In this document: piece after piece, positions 47,980 through 59,269 of the stretch
Position numbering within the stretch: the first letter of the stretch is position 1
Layout: each line of letters begins with the position of its first letter
Assembly: GCA_025738555.1 (NCBI GenBank)
Contig: JAOVFP010000014.1
Span: forward strand, 1,550,001-1,614,000
Reading direction: 5' to 3'
Length of the DNA stretch: 64,000 bases
From: Cyathus striatus
Lineage: Eukaryota > Basidiomycota > Agaricomycetes > Agaricales > Nidulariaceae
The notes under the pieces: model-generated
Told to the model about the DNA's origin: nothing
The model's input: only the letters and a program-made list of their open reading frames with translations
The model's database searches: none
Made by a program: the position numbers and the translations under genes

Positions 47980-49461
47980 TTACTGCACAGTTTTCATTAA
48001 CCAAAGTTTTTCAATGGTTGGAGGTGTGTAATCTTTCAGTGCTTCCATGCGAATTTGAATGCGAGAATTGACAACCGTGAGTAACGATAACAATAGTCTT
48101 TAACAAGACTTCAGCTTTCTGTACATAATCGTGAATTGACAAGGGCACATACCCGGATGAGTAAGGCTGATATTTCGGCTGGAGACGAAATTTTAGCCTA
48201 TTATTCATGAGCACGTGGAAGAGTGTGCCTCACATTTCCGTTGATGGCGAAACCAAGACTGACGACATTGGCAACTGAAGTAGAACAGTAAGTATCTTAG
48301 TTACGATTTTAGCGGAAACTGTGCTACACACAGAACAATAGCTGCGGTTGTCATCAGTTGTCAGACTTCACCAGTTTTTGAGTTTTTAGTACTTACCATG
48401 AATGCTTTAAATCCATCAACTTGAAGCCGGTATAATACCTCGATATTTGTTCTTCGTGGCATTTCCAACGCCTTATATATGACTAAGCCTAATATCAGGC
48501 AATGGAAAACAAACTAAGTAGCTAGGTATTACTGTGAAAACACTTATTATTAAGAATAATAGCGGCGCACCACTGTAGCGTATGCGCATGTCAGTGCTCT
48601 AGGCATTCTAGTAATTCCAACTGGCACGCAGGAACCGAGTATTGGTAAAAATATAGTCTCATCTGTCCATCGGAGACAATTTGTCACTATGATATCGGGT
48701 ACCAAAAGTCCGAATGTATGCGGAACGTACCTTGAAATTTAATGACGTATACAACAAGAAACGCAATCACAAGTAACGATGCAACAACCGTGACAGTCAT
48801 TACAATATGCTTTATCCTTTTCCCTTCATTGTCCCAGGATGCATATAGCCGCATAATCAGCATAACTTTTTAAGTATTATCAGTAATTTTCATGTACTAT
48901 CTTGGATGGAAGTAATAGCTTACATTGTGTAATAACGCCAAGCGCTGTTCCTACTATTGCAGAAACCCACGTATATGTTTTGCAGCTGCAGACGCGCTGT
49001 AAAAACGATATGAGAGCAGTAAATATATTCCAAACCTACTTCTATTTCGATTATTTGCAAGTATCGGCATTCAGTTGTACAGCCGCTGAGTAACATAGGA
49101 TAACTTACGATGTTGGTAGAAAAGCCGCAAAGAACTATTTAAAATTTAAAACCTTATCGTACACGAAATGAATAAGAACTTGCCAATGGAATTTAAGATC
49201 AATACACCCTCCATTGTATATCGCCGTAGCAAGGTGTTAATCTTGGGTAAGAGGTTTCTTAGAGTTTTTCCGCGCCTCCCTCTTTTCCAAACACATTCAA
49301 CTTCTTGGTCAAAGTTTATTATATGGTCCCAGAGGGCGCAGGTAGTCATTGCAACTATATCGTAAACGTCAGAATAGTAATGTGAGGGAGGTTCATTTAT
49401 ACTCACAGTAGAAGTATCTACCTGCTAAAAAAGAAGTAGCGTTTATTTCGAGATTCGACAT
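47980..49461 (-). CDS. DUF6533-type membrane protein, convergent pair member 2
   Basis: ATG is at 49459-49461 (MSNLEINATSFLAG), matching the start of the gene at 46048. Exons read LWDHIINFDQEVECVWKRG, LLPKINTLLRRYTMEGVLIL, TYTWVSAIVGTALGVITQ, VMLIMRLYASWDNEGKRIK, VVASLLVIAFLVVYVIKFQ, FVFHCLILGLVIYKALEMP and LQVDGFKAFM | LLF | FANVVSLGFAINGN. Intron positions match the paralogue throughout, including a 50-bp intron that removes an apparent TAG at LLF. The end is uncertain; a plausible last exon reads IQIRMEALKDYTPPTIEKLW and stops at 47980-47982. The two genes face each other tail to tail. Confidence 0.62.
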
Positions 49462-49464
49462 GTG

Positions 49465-51026
49465 TCAAAAGTAGTCGGCTTTGAGTGGTTCTATCACCTA
49501 CAATTACAGTGATTATATATACAATATCTTGAGAGTGGTCATGCGCCACCTATTTTTGTCCATCAAGACGGAGATGAATCAGACGCAATTCGGTATTGAT
49601 ACCTATTACCTAGAAAGATCTAGTATCTGTACTTTCAAAGACAAGTAGCTACTACTAGTCCTTGAACATCCACTGTGCAAAGATATCGTTTGTTGGTATA
49701 TTTATAGCATCATTGCAATTATATCTATGTTTGAGTCATTCAGCATAGCCCCGGGGAGCCCGGCGAATGATGGAAGAGTCCACCGCATCGCCGTTTAGCA
49801 GTCTTGAATCAGATAAAACTTTGGTTAATTTGCAATTTGAGGCTATAATAAGTGATTAATATAATCGCCCTTCTTCTAATCGTAAGTGGGTAGTCATTTA
49901 GACAAAGGCGATAATAATTATAACATCTGAAACGATCTTAGGTATGTATATGATCGAGGGTATCAATCCATGGGGTGATCATCAACTGCCAAAGAACGGA
50001 GAAGGGGAATGGTAATCATCTTCAGTGATCAGTAAGAGTGCGCCTTCATTGGATTGGTGGCAAGGGAATGTGGATAATTGTTTTATTGATGTATTATGCC
50101 ATATGTAGAATAAATCTTTCGATTCATGCTACGGTTCAAACCGTTGGCGAGTATGGGCTGTGTATCAACGTTGAGTACTGGGCGACTACTTATAACTGCG
50201 GGTACTTAGTGCTATGTGTGACTTATTCATTTATTTTGAATGACAAGTTTCACTCTGAAGGGGTGGCAACATTCCCTGGGGACATTCGGTTGTTTCTGTG
50301 GGGGAAAGATGGCTGCATCAGTGATGGAGCGTGGCTCGAGGTTCAAGAAGCTCTCATACATGAAAGCGACATGTATTCATTGCTGATAACTCATGAAGGA
50401 TGTAGCGCAGGCAGTGGGGAAATGTTAGAACCCTCATCCGAGCTGCAATGTGAGCGTACTCGTTCATATCAAGGTTTGATCAAGGTCCTATCCCAGGGTC
50501 GTCGGGAAGTTTGGCTGGTTGCGAATCTTGTGATACGCTGCGCTCATTTGCCCTAACTGTGTTTGTCAAACAAGCGCTTTGGCTGGCCCGTGCACGCGTG
50601 CTCCATATGGTGACTCTTTCCCCCACTATACTACCGTACTATCTTCCTCCGTCACTTCCCCTTCCTCCTTCTCCCTTTCCTTTCTCCGGGACTTATAGGT
50701 GATTCCTTAAGGCCTCATTTTATCTGTACACCTCTCGAGGACTTAATGGTGACATGACGTAGAAACGTGTTAGGGCACGGATAGTGCCGATCTTTGAGAT
50801 TCTGGTAAGGCATACGCAGAATTAGCAGATTGATTGACGGCAAGGCCTAAGGAAATGTATCACCGTATGCTTCGATTTGGACGATCCTGAAAATCAGATG
50901 AGATTGCTGTCTTAGTGCTGTCATGTGGCTACAATGTACATTTACTTAAATTGCGCGTGCTTATAACGACAACAGCAGTTAGAAACGTCCATCTCGCATT
51001 GATCGATAGCCTACTACATACGCTAC
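49465..51026. other. Intergenic with one unassigned frame
   Basis: A plus-strand frame at 50038-50556 (172 codons) starts GTG-like rather than ATG and has no motif I recognise. A C/T-rich patch lies at about 50618-50700. I see nothing else. Confidence 0.35.
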
Positions 51027-52389
51027 ATGGACTCGTACGCTAACATGTCGATGCCAGCGGATGTTATCAAGCTCATTATCGATGAAGTTGCCCTAACCAA
51101 TGACTCGGACAGTCTTAATGCATGCGCTTTAACCTGCCGACTTTTCCTGGACTACGGTCGTCGTCACCAGTTTTACGCCATCACATTTAGAGAATATAGT
51201 TGTGAACCTTCGGCTTCCCGTCTATCAGGCCTATATGACATTTTGGAAGTGTCCCCACAGATCGCACCGTATATTCGTCAATTGATTATATTTGAAAACG
51301 ATTTGGCAGTATTCGCATGCTCTGCCTTCCCACAAGTACTGAAAAAGCTTCAGAATTTGGAGTCATGCGAGCTAAGGTTCGACCCATCTGTTGATTGGGA
51401 AGCGGTTCCGAGCGATGCGACAGACGCATTGGTAAATCAATTCTTCTCGCCTCGAATGGAAAAGCTCGAACTTTCAGGGATATACAACATTCCGGCATTA
51501 GTTGCAAAGTCCTTCCTACATCTGACGTTTCTTCGACTTATTTCTGTTGATTTTTCAACTGCCGACGGAAACATCAAGCATACAGTTCAGCGCACAGATA
51601 ATCCGACCCTTAAATCGTTGTTGCTGTTCGGGCTCTCGATTTCAACTTTACGTCCCCTTCTTGATTGCCTTTCACATCACGACTGCAAGTCACTGGAGGA
51701 GTTAATTTTTTGGTCAATATTCACGGAGAAGGATCATCGCAACGATGCTGTCTTTATTGGTGCCGAGATTATGGAGAAGCAAAGAAATAATATAACAAAA
51801 CTCGATATGACATCGTATTTTCTAAACGAAGGTGAATTTTTATTCTTAGTATTCTCTTTATATCATTCTTACCGCGCTTTATTTGAAAGAGGAATTGTCT
51901 AAAGTTGACATCGGGATTCTATCCCACCTTCGAGTCCTCGGTTTGTGTATAAGCTTTGAGGACACCTACGATCCCCTGGGGGGTGCATTGAAAATCCTTA
52001 GCAAAGCTCGGATTGGAAATGCGATAGAGGAAGTCGAAATAAAGATCATATACTATCCAGGCTCAGAATACCGACCAAGACTATCCGAAAGAAGGTCTGA
52101 ATGGGAACAACTCGACACACTACTGTCCTCATCGGATCGCTTCCCCAACCTGCGAAGTGTGGTTTTTGTTATGGATTTGGATATATATATTACTACGGAG
52201 GAAGATGAAGATGATGTGAACGAAGGACGTTCGCTGCTTAAAAGCCTAGTCCCTAAAACACAGCGGAGGGGTATCTTACAAATACACTCAGAGATCGAGA
52301 GATTGAAGGAGTCGGGAGAATGGTTTGAATTTGAGGGTATGTATGACAATCCAACGTCAAGTTACTTACTCAGCGATGACTCAGACTAA
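51027..52389 (+). CDS. F-box/LRR-like protein
   Basis: There are two exons, 51027 to about 51831 and about 51889 to 52389, joined by a short GTGAAT...GAAAG intron in frame (NE | EELSKVD), giving about 435 residues. The N-terminus is an F-box-like motif typical of Agaricomycetes: MPADVIKLIIDEVALTNDSD, NACALTCRLFL, HQFYAITF. Degenerate leucine-rich stretches follow (LQNLESCELRFD, MEKLELSGIYNIPALV, LTFLRLISVDF, LKSLLLFGLSI, LEELIFWSIF, LRVLGLCISF). The C-terminus is acidic (TTEEDEDDVNEG). Such proteins are expected to act as substrate adaptors of SCF ubiquitin ligases; the target is unknown. Related to the broken gene at 55470-56688. Confidence 0.7.
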
Positions 52390-55300
52390 ATATAATGTCT
52401 GAGACTGCTACTCCCATATCCGGATTACAACCAACATTCCCTCCTACGTGTGACCAGTAGGCTATGAAATATTGATACCATTTCACTCTATTTCAGTTAG
52501 CTGGAAAAGTGGGGCCGTGATATGTTACATACGTACATGCCATAATACACTGCCCTCAGAAATAAGCATCTCAACGATCAATCCGAGCATTTATATACAA
52601 TAATCGTCGTGATGGATAAAGGTACGGACTTTGGAGCATATTTTGACGCCAGCGAAGATATGTACGCTGAAGCGTGGCTCGCAGGAGTCGCAGCAAGGTG
52701 GCACAGGGAGGGTTGAGGTCAAAGAACACATTTAGCAACGCTGAGTACATATATCACCCTCAGGATTACGAGTTCCATGCTGCGCTATATTCGTATCAGC
52801 GCCCTAGAGAATCAGGGTTAAAGAAGGAGGACACGTACAGCGATATCATGAGGAGGCTCCTCCCAGCCGAACATCATTGAAATGTTCGATGAAAGCATGA
52901 AGTGAGCTTCATCAAACACAGCCCTTGTTGATGAGATGCGTGCACAAAGTGTACTGGGAGCTGAGCACCATACATGAGGGAGTTAAAAACATGATATATA
53001 TGTAGCGGAGTTGGGCCAGCTAATGCTAGTGACCAGCTGACGCTTATGCCTGTCAGTCAAAGCTGCGTAATGTTCGTAACAGCGCTGGCATGTAAAAGCC
53101 AACGAACGAGAGGGCGAAATAAAGCGGTATCACAAGAGGCGGCACTTCCTCCCCTATTGACGGTATAGCAGTCATGGTACCAACCATTCCCACCATACAA
53201 TACGTTCATATCATGGTGTGTGTCAAAGGAGTAATAGAGGGGGACGAGAATGGTCAACATGGGCAGCCACTGTCAAATATCAAAATGTACGACAGGATAC
53301 TGAACATCTTTTGGTCGATAACCCCAGCTATATTGGACTAAGAGGTCAATGGTGCCTACCAGTAAGCTAGATAACTGGGTATGAGTTCGAGCAATGTTCG
53401 ATTGACAATAAGCAGAGTAGGGATGGGGAAGAGGAAAGAACGTACTGAACCGTTGATCATTGTCGCGCTGTCGTAAGAACCACCATGGAACGTAATACAC
53501 ACTTCCCGGGTGTATGGCGATAACATGGCGTCGAGGAACATATCTTTCAAGGGTCCGTTCTCTGAGCTTGCTTCAGACGCTGGTGATGTGGTTACAAGTG
53601 GAGGCCTCCCGACATCGCTCATTGCGCTGAAAACGATAGACTTGACGAGAAAGAAAAGACGAGGATGGGTAGCGCAGAGGAAGAGCAAGAGGAAACGTGT
53701 GTAGTATCCAAGCGGCTTGCTATGACGACGGCGATGTATGATGGGATGGTCCATCCTGGACGTTTCTTCCTGAGATAAAGCGCAAAGCTGCTGGGTACCG
53801 GAAAACTCTGTCATAAAGCACCGAACATTGACCATCGTAGCGTATTTTAGATCAGGGATGATCGTTGGGTAAGATGTATACATTTGAGTCTCACCGATGA
53901 GAAGCTTCTCTGTTGAAGCGCGTTAGTTAATGCAGCGCGGTAGGAGAATGACAGAGATGAAGAAGGGGAGATGAAAGGAAGCAAGGCTATTGGTTTTAAT
54001 TATGCGAAATGGTAAGAATAAAGTGGTTGAGAGGAATAGAACGAAAAGAAAGAACGACATACTGTATACATACCGTACTTCCTGGCCTCAGGCCTCACCA
54101 CATGAACCAACAACACAATCCCTGTCGTCAAACATCTTCGCTGGGACATTATGTCCTGTATCCATGCCGCAAATAGCTTCCAAGAACAAAATACGCAATC
54201 CGGCAGGGATCGAACTTCGAGATCGTGACTCGTCTTGAACGCATTGGCAGACTGAACACTAGCGCTTTAGACGAATCATCCAGGACACTCACTTGATTAC
54301 GTTAGCCTAAAACATAATGTCAACGAAAACTAGTTTCAGTGGAAGAAATGAGGCAAATGCCCGTAAGTAACAGGTATCGGGGGCGAGGATAAGCGTGAGG
54401 AGCTGAGGTTGCAGTTCGGTCGTTCGGAGCAAGGTTGAAGTTCGGAGCTTGTTCGGATTCAGGAGGTGGATAATTTCACGTGATTGATTTCGGCGATTCG
54501 GCGTTAGGCACCGTAGGCATGGGCACCAGGCTAGGGCTCTGGCATCATTTTGGCATCATATGCCAGAGTATGCCAGTCATTGACCGTGGCATAATTAGGC
54601 ATGCAGTTGATATTTCATATTAAAATGTGTAATAGTGCATATAGTTAATTTAGATTTGTAATACTCCCCTCTCATGTAAGAGAGGAAGGAAACTCTTCAG
54701 CAACTGTAGAGCAGGCTTTCTGCCTGCACGGTAGAATCGACGTTCTGACGCGTTCCGGCGTCATCACGTGACCTTCCCATCAAGCGCGTCAACGCGTCTG
54801 CCGTTGAACCATCCTCCTGAACGCATCCCAACGCTCTCGACATCGGACCGCATCCGCCCAACTCTCAAACATCGGACACATACGGAAGCGCACCTCAGAC
54901 ACTCTAATAAGAGTTGCGAAGCAACGGACCTCGATACGCATGCGCAAGACAGCAAGTTTCATCCGGGCATCGGTCACACCACATTGCTTGGGCCAACAAC
55001 TCTACATCTGCCCCTCCCCCTCGCCGTCGCTTCAAGACTTCTCTACATTTATTTTTCATTCTCTCAGTCTTACTCTCCTTGAAACCGTAGTCCAGTCCTT
55101 ATCACCTCCTTGGGTTTAATAAAATTTTATTCACTCCTTTTAGGTATATTTCCCTTTCTCTTCCTATTTAAACTGTGTATCTAGGTCTATCGTACTTCAG
55201 TGAAATTCACCCCTCGTTTTACCTTTCACACTCTCTCGTTCTGTCTCTGAGTTGTCGTCTCGCTCGTTCTGATTGTTCTCACCAAGTCTCATTTTTCCGA

Positions 55301-55469
55301 ATTCACTCCAGAACTTCGTCTCGAAGTTCTGCTCCTTATTGCGTCGTCGTTTCTCTCAATTACGTCGCTAACACACTCTTCTACCTTACCTTAGAACCTT
55401 AAGGTTGGACGGACGTGCCAACCGCTCGCATTTCTTCGTTGAGGAACCTTCAAGCGCACTTCCTCCTCT
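52390..55469. other. Intergenic region with weak frames and a tRNA-like relic
   Basis: A minus frame at 53356-53883 (175 codons, hydrophobic TRFLLLFLCATHPRLFFLV stretch) is open but unrecognised, and I give it little weight. About 54480-54600 repeats GGCATCAT/TGCCAG words. About 54990-55400 is C/T-rich. A tRNA-like relic is listed separately. Confidence 0.35.
54195..54285 (-). ncRNA. tRNA-like relic (pseudo-tRNA or SINE head)
   Basis: On the minus strand GATTCGTCTAAAGCGCTAG resembles a class II tRNA D-arm/A box, CGAG-TCACGAT-CTCG can form a variable-arm hairpin, and GTTCGATCCCTGCC is a good B box. The T stem and acceptor stem do not pair, so a functional tRNA is unlikely. Confidence 0.3.
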
Positions 55470-56688
55470 TCACAACTCAACTCCATCCGTTGGTCTTTCG
55501 TACAGAACTCCAAAAAAATACACTTTCTGCAGGTGCTTGAATCGCTTCTTATCCGCAAGTAATATATCCAGATTTCGCAAACCCCCCGCCAGCTCAGAAC
55601 AATCGAAATTAATGTAAGGGCATGATTTTTCGGCTGTGAACGCGATCTCTTGTATCTTATTTCTTTCATGTGCCGTGTACAGCGATGGCAAGATACCAGC
55701 TAAGGCTTCATTTCCACTGAACATTGTGAACAATGAGATAGTACGAAGGCGAGTGAGATTGCCAATATCAATACTGGTCCCGGGATGGTCTTCAAAAAAT
55801 GAAACACAGTGAGAGTCGTGTAAGATAATTTGGACGGCAGTGACAACTTACTAATCCATGAAGATAAACAACAGTGAATGTCAATGCGAGTCAGATATCT
55901 TGATTTCATTCTCAAAATATCCTTGGCAATGCCCAATTCACTCCAGGCCCATAGAGTTAATTCGTTCGTCACATGCAACCACTCTAACCTGTATCTCGAC
56001 GATGACAAAGCATCGATAAAAGGCTGCAGATTTTCGAATGTTACATTAGAAATCGAGAGTGTACGTATTCCATCTTGTTGAAAAGAAGCGAATAGTTCTT
56101 GCTGGCATTCGATTTCGTCCTCCGTAATCGGCGCCAAAAACTTGACGTCCGAAAGTGCTACACGGTGTATTAGAAGTAAAGATTTAACGCAAGAATAAGG
56201 AATATTTCTTATTCCTGTCAGAGTTACATCCTCGAGCACCGGCGACTTAAGGATATCATCCAGGGATGCTTGTAAATCGGGGCACAAAACCTGAAATTGA
56301 AAAAGAGCCAAAACTAATACTCTGATATTCTGAAACATGCCAAGGATACTGGGAAACGTTGGCTCCTCAAGATATGCGGTATCGATGTACGATCGACAAC
56401 GTAGAGCTTGCGGGCATAATGTGCTATTTCTGGAGAAGACGTTAAAGCAGTCTTGATCCATGAATACGAGGATGATCCGGATGCTGGTCTCGGGGGTATA
56501 TACAATAGTTTTACTGTGTCATAGAGAACACAGCGCGATGCTTCTAAAAATGTTCTGGACACTAAAGCACACCTATTAACTGAAGAATAGTTTTTGTCAT
56601 CTTGATTAAAAACTTCTTCAACTATAAGCTCGGCGATATCTAGTGGAATAGATCCCGGGGACTTCAAGTTGTTGAGTGGCAAAGTCAT
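55470..56688 (-). pseudogene. F-box/LRR-like gene with probable frameshift
   Basis: The minus-strand start at 56688 gives an F-box-like N-terminus (SIPLDIAELIVEEVF, NRCALVSRTFLEASRCVLYD) and continues to HYARKLYVVD. Around 56383-56405 the coding signal jumps by one base into another frame (YIDTAYLEEPTFPSILGMFQ). It continues as LRR-like sequence (LEDVTLTGIRNIPYSCVKSL, ITRNIPYS-type repeats, IRTLSISNVTF, RLEWLHVTNELTL). A short intron at about 55790-55855 is then spliced, and the rest runs to a stop at 55470-55472. No intron of credible size fits the jump. Family relation to 51027-52389 is clear from order and spacing of motifs. It could be a pseudogene or carry a sequence error. Confidence 0.6.
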
Positions 56689-56699
56689 CAGGAAAAAAA

Positions 56700-59269
56700 G
56701 ACAATGGAATATAGTAGTATGTAGTCCATATAGCAGCCATAACCACCATGGGAAAGTCCCTGTTTGATAGCACTGTATAGCTCACACTTCGCTTGTGGTA
56801 GCCTGTGATAGCTCGACATAGCATCATGTGATCACCGTGTAGTACACTGTAGCAGTAAGTGAATGCAATATATGCAACAAAAGCAACCAATCTATCTGAA
56901 CTACATAGTGTATATAGGCTTTATACTTAAAAGACCATTACAACAATTACTATTCCCCATATGCATCCACTCCTTTTGCTTTGATTGAACCAATTATCAC
57001 AAATATACATAGAATAAAAGCATATATAATATATTATAAACTATGACAAACTAGTAATGCCTACAACAAAATGACGAAACAACACTCCCGAGCTCCCAAC
57101 TTAATACATGACTTACACTATCATGCATTCAATACCTAACCTTCAATCCTAGACAGCCCTCAGATCCTTCTGCTCACTACGTACTGCAAAAAGCACAGCA
57201 TGGTCTTGTCAAATCATGTGAGATATCCATCTCGGGAACATTCTACAACTATACCAGGTAGCAAATATTAGTCACACAATCAAGCACAACGGCGCGAGGT
57301 ACTCACCACAAACCCCAAGCAACCCCCTGCCCACATATTACAAACACACTCCAAGCATGTAAGACACGCAACCTGAGACCACAAACCCCCAAGCGACCTC
57401 CAGCCGACACAACACCGACACCCTCCAGGCACGCAAGACACATCCCAAGACCACACAACTACACTAGGCAAAAGACGTTAGTCACACAACCGAGCACAAC
57501 AATGCAATGGACACACCATAAACCCGAGTGACCCCCAGCCCACGAGCACAAGCAGATTTCACCACTATTGGTGGGAGGTAAGCGGAAGTCAGACTAAGGA
57601 AGAAAGGGACATGCACGAAAAAATCTTCGAGCAAACCCGGAGCAGAGATTCATTGTATCACGTGAGTAATATGTAAGCGATTGGCTGGAAACATCAGCCG
57701 GCAAGTGCATGCACAGCCGAGCACACCGCCTCACGCCCACCCGGCCCCCTCTTCATTTCCTCCTCCTGTTCGTCGTAGTCACATTAATATTCATGTTTAT
57801 TTCAGCCACAAAACCCCCATTTCGTGTTACATTACTCAGTGCAGTATATATTATAAGTTAGAATAGGTAATCATCAAGGGATTCAAGGATGTAATATGTA
57901 AATTAGGCCTGTTCATATTGAAATCATCAAATAATAGTACTTCTGTATCATTACAAACATGATATATGACATTAGAGAAAAAGAATTTAAGGAACTTATA
58001 TAGTTTACATATATTATACCACATATCATGTACAAAGGTATATGTAGTTGGTTGTCTAATGTATATGAATCTATATATCCTTCACTCTTTCATCTGTAGC
58101 CTATAATGTTCTACCAAGCAGTTCAGTGCCAGTATGTTGCGCTACGCATCATAAACTGCTGTTATGCAGTGCTATGCCGCCTATACAGAACTTTGTGGCT
58201 TAGCGGATGATCGACATCGGCTACCAAGCTTGGCGCTTAGTTTGGTAGCCAGATCGGTATTTCCTGATGAAGTTTATTAGTACTCATTTGAACCGCTGAA
58301 TTCTGAGATTTGCCACTGCTCACAGTTATAGAGACCATATTTGCGTTAAAATATTTTGGTTTAAGAAAAGAGAATGTAAAGATAGGTTGTTGGAAGAGAT
58401 TTGGGTGACGTCGAGGTCAAGTTGAAAGACAAGGTCGCTGGCTTGAGAGTGGCAACTTCTGAAAGGACGCGAGACGGTGATTTAAGTTTTAAACCCCGCA
58501 GCGTTAACTTACATAAGATTCAGAATCATCACGGGCGGCTCTCCAGCCAATCTCCTAGCTTCAACGCGGACTCTCCCTAGGTTAGGTTGCTTTCAGTAGC
58601 TCACATTGGATAGATAGTGTTTAAGCTTCATCGAAGGTGAATAAATTCCCTTCCTACATGAAGAAAATTCTCATTCCGATACTTTCAACTCAAGAACGAC
58701 TGATTACCGACGAACTCTGACGAGTGTTTGTCTCCCGAATTAATGATAAAGTGAAACGAGATACTCACTATCGCTACAAGATATACAGGTAAAGTAATTG
58801 ATGATGTTACAGTCCATAATGTTACGAAGGGACTTGAATGAAGAGTCGGACGCATACTAAGTTCGACTAAATTACTACTTAGTAGAACTTGAAGCTTAGG
58901 AAGGTAAAGGGCGGGTCGAATCAACTCAGTACACGCGTAAAAAAGAGAGCGACCTAGAAAGAGTGCGATGCATGGAATGATGAAGGATGATGGGAAAGGG
59001 GAGGGTAAATCAGAAGCTAACTCTGAATAAGTTGACACGCGATCTTTCTCTACCAGATGCCGGATACGGTATATGCTCGTAACCGGGATCTACGCTTAAG
59101 GAACTCAGTCTGGAGAAATACCTGGAAATACATACCACTCGATCAAATGTGCCGTAGTTTATCCACATATAAGCAGCTGATTCACTCAAGGTTTCTTCAA
59201 ACAAAGCTAAATACAAATACACGATCCCACACGCAGGAAATATGAAACCCCATTGCTACGACGAAAACT
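56700..59269. other. AT-rich intergenic region
   Basis: No convincing gene is seen. It contains a diverged direct duplication at about 57245-57560 and AT-rich stretches at 57880-58080. A minus frame at 58685-59038 (117 codons) has hydrophobic segments but no recognisable family or splice support. Confidence 0.4.
57245..57560. repeat. Diverged direct duplication, unit about 211 bp
   Basis: ACAACTA-CCAGG/TAGG...TTAGTCACACAA(T/C)C(A/G)AGCACAAC at about 57245 recurs at about 57456, followed in both by CACCA(C/T)AAACCC and CCCCAGCCCAC-like words. A shorter internal repeat, AAGACACGCAACCTGAGACCACA versus AAGACACATCCCAAGACCACA, lies within the unit. Confidence 0.5.

Noticed and set aside
50038..50556. 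172-codon plus frame
   Set aside because: It does not begin with ATG, has no motif or splice support, and lies in poorly coding DNA; noted only within the intergenic entry.
52674..52880. 68-codon plus frame behind the F-box gene
   Set aside because: It begins with GTG rather than ATG, has no recognisable motif and is not linked to the neighbouring gene by splice sites.
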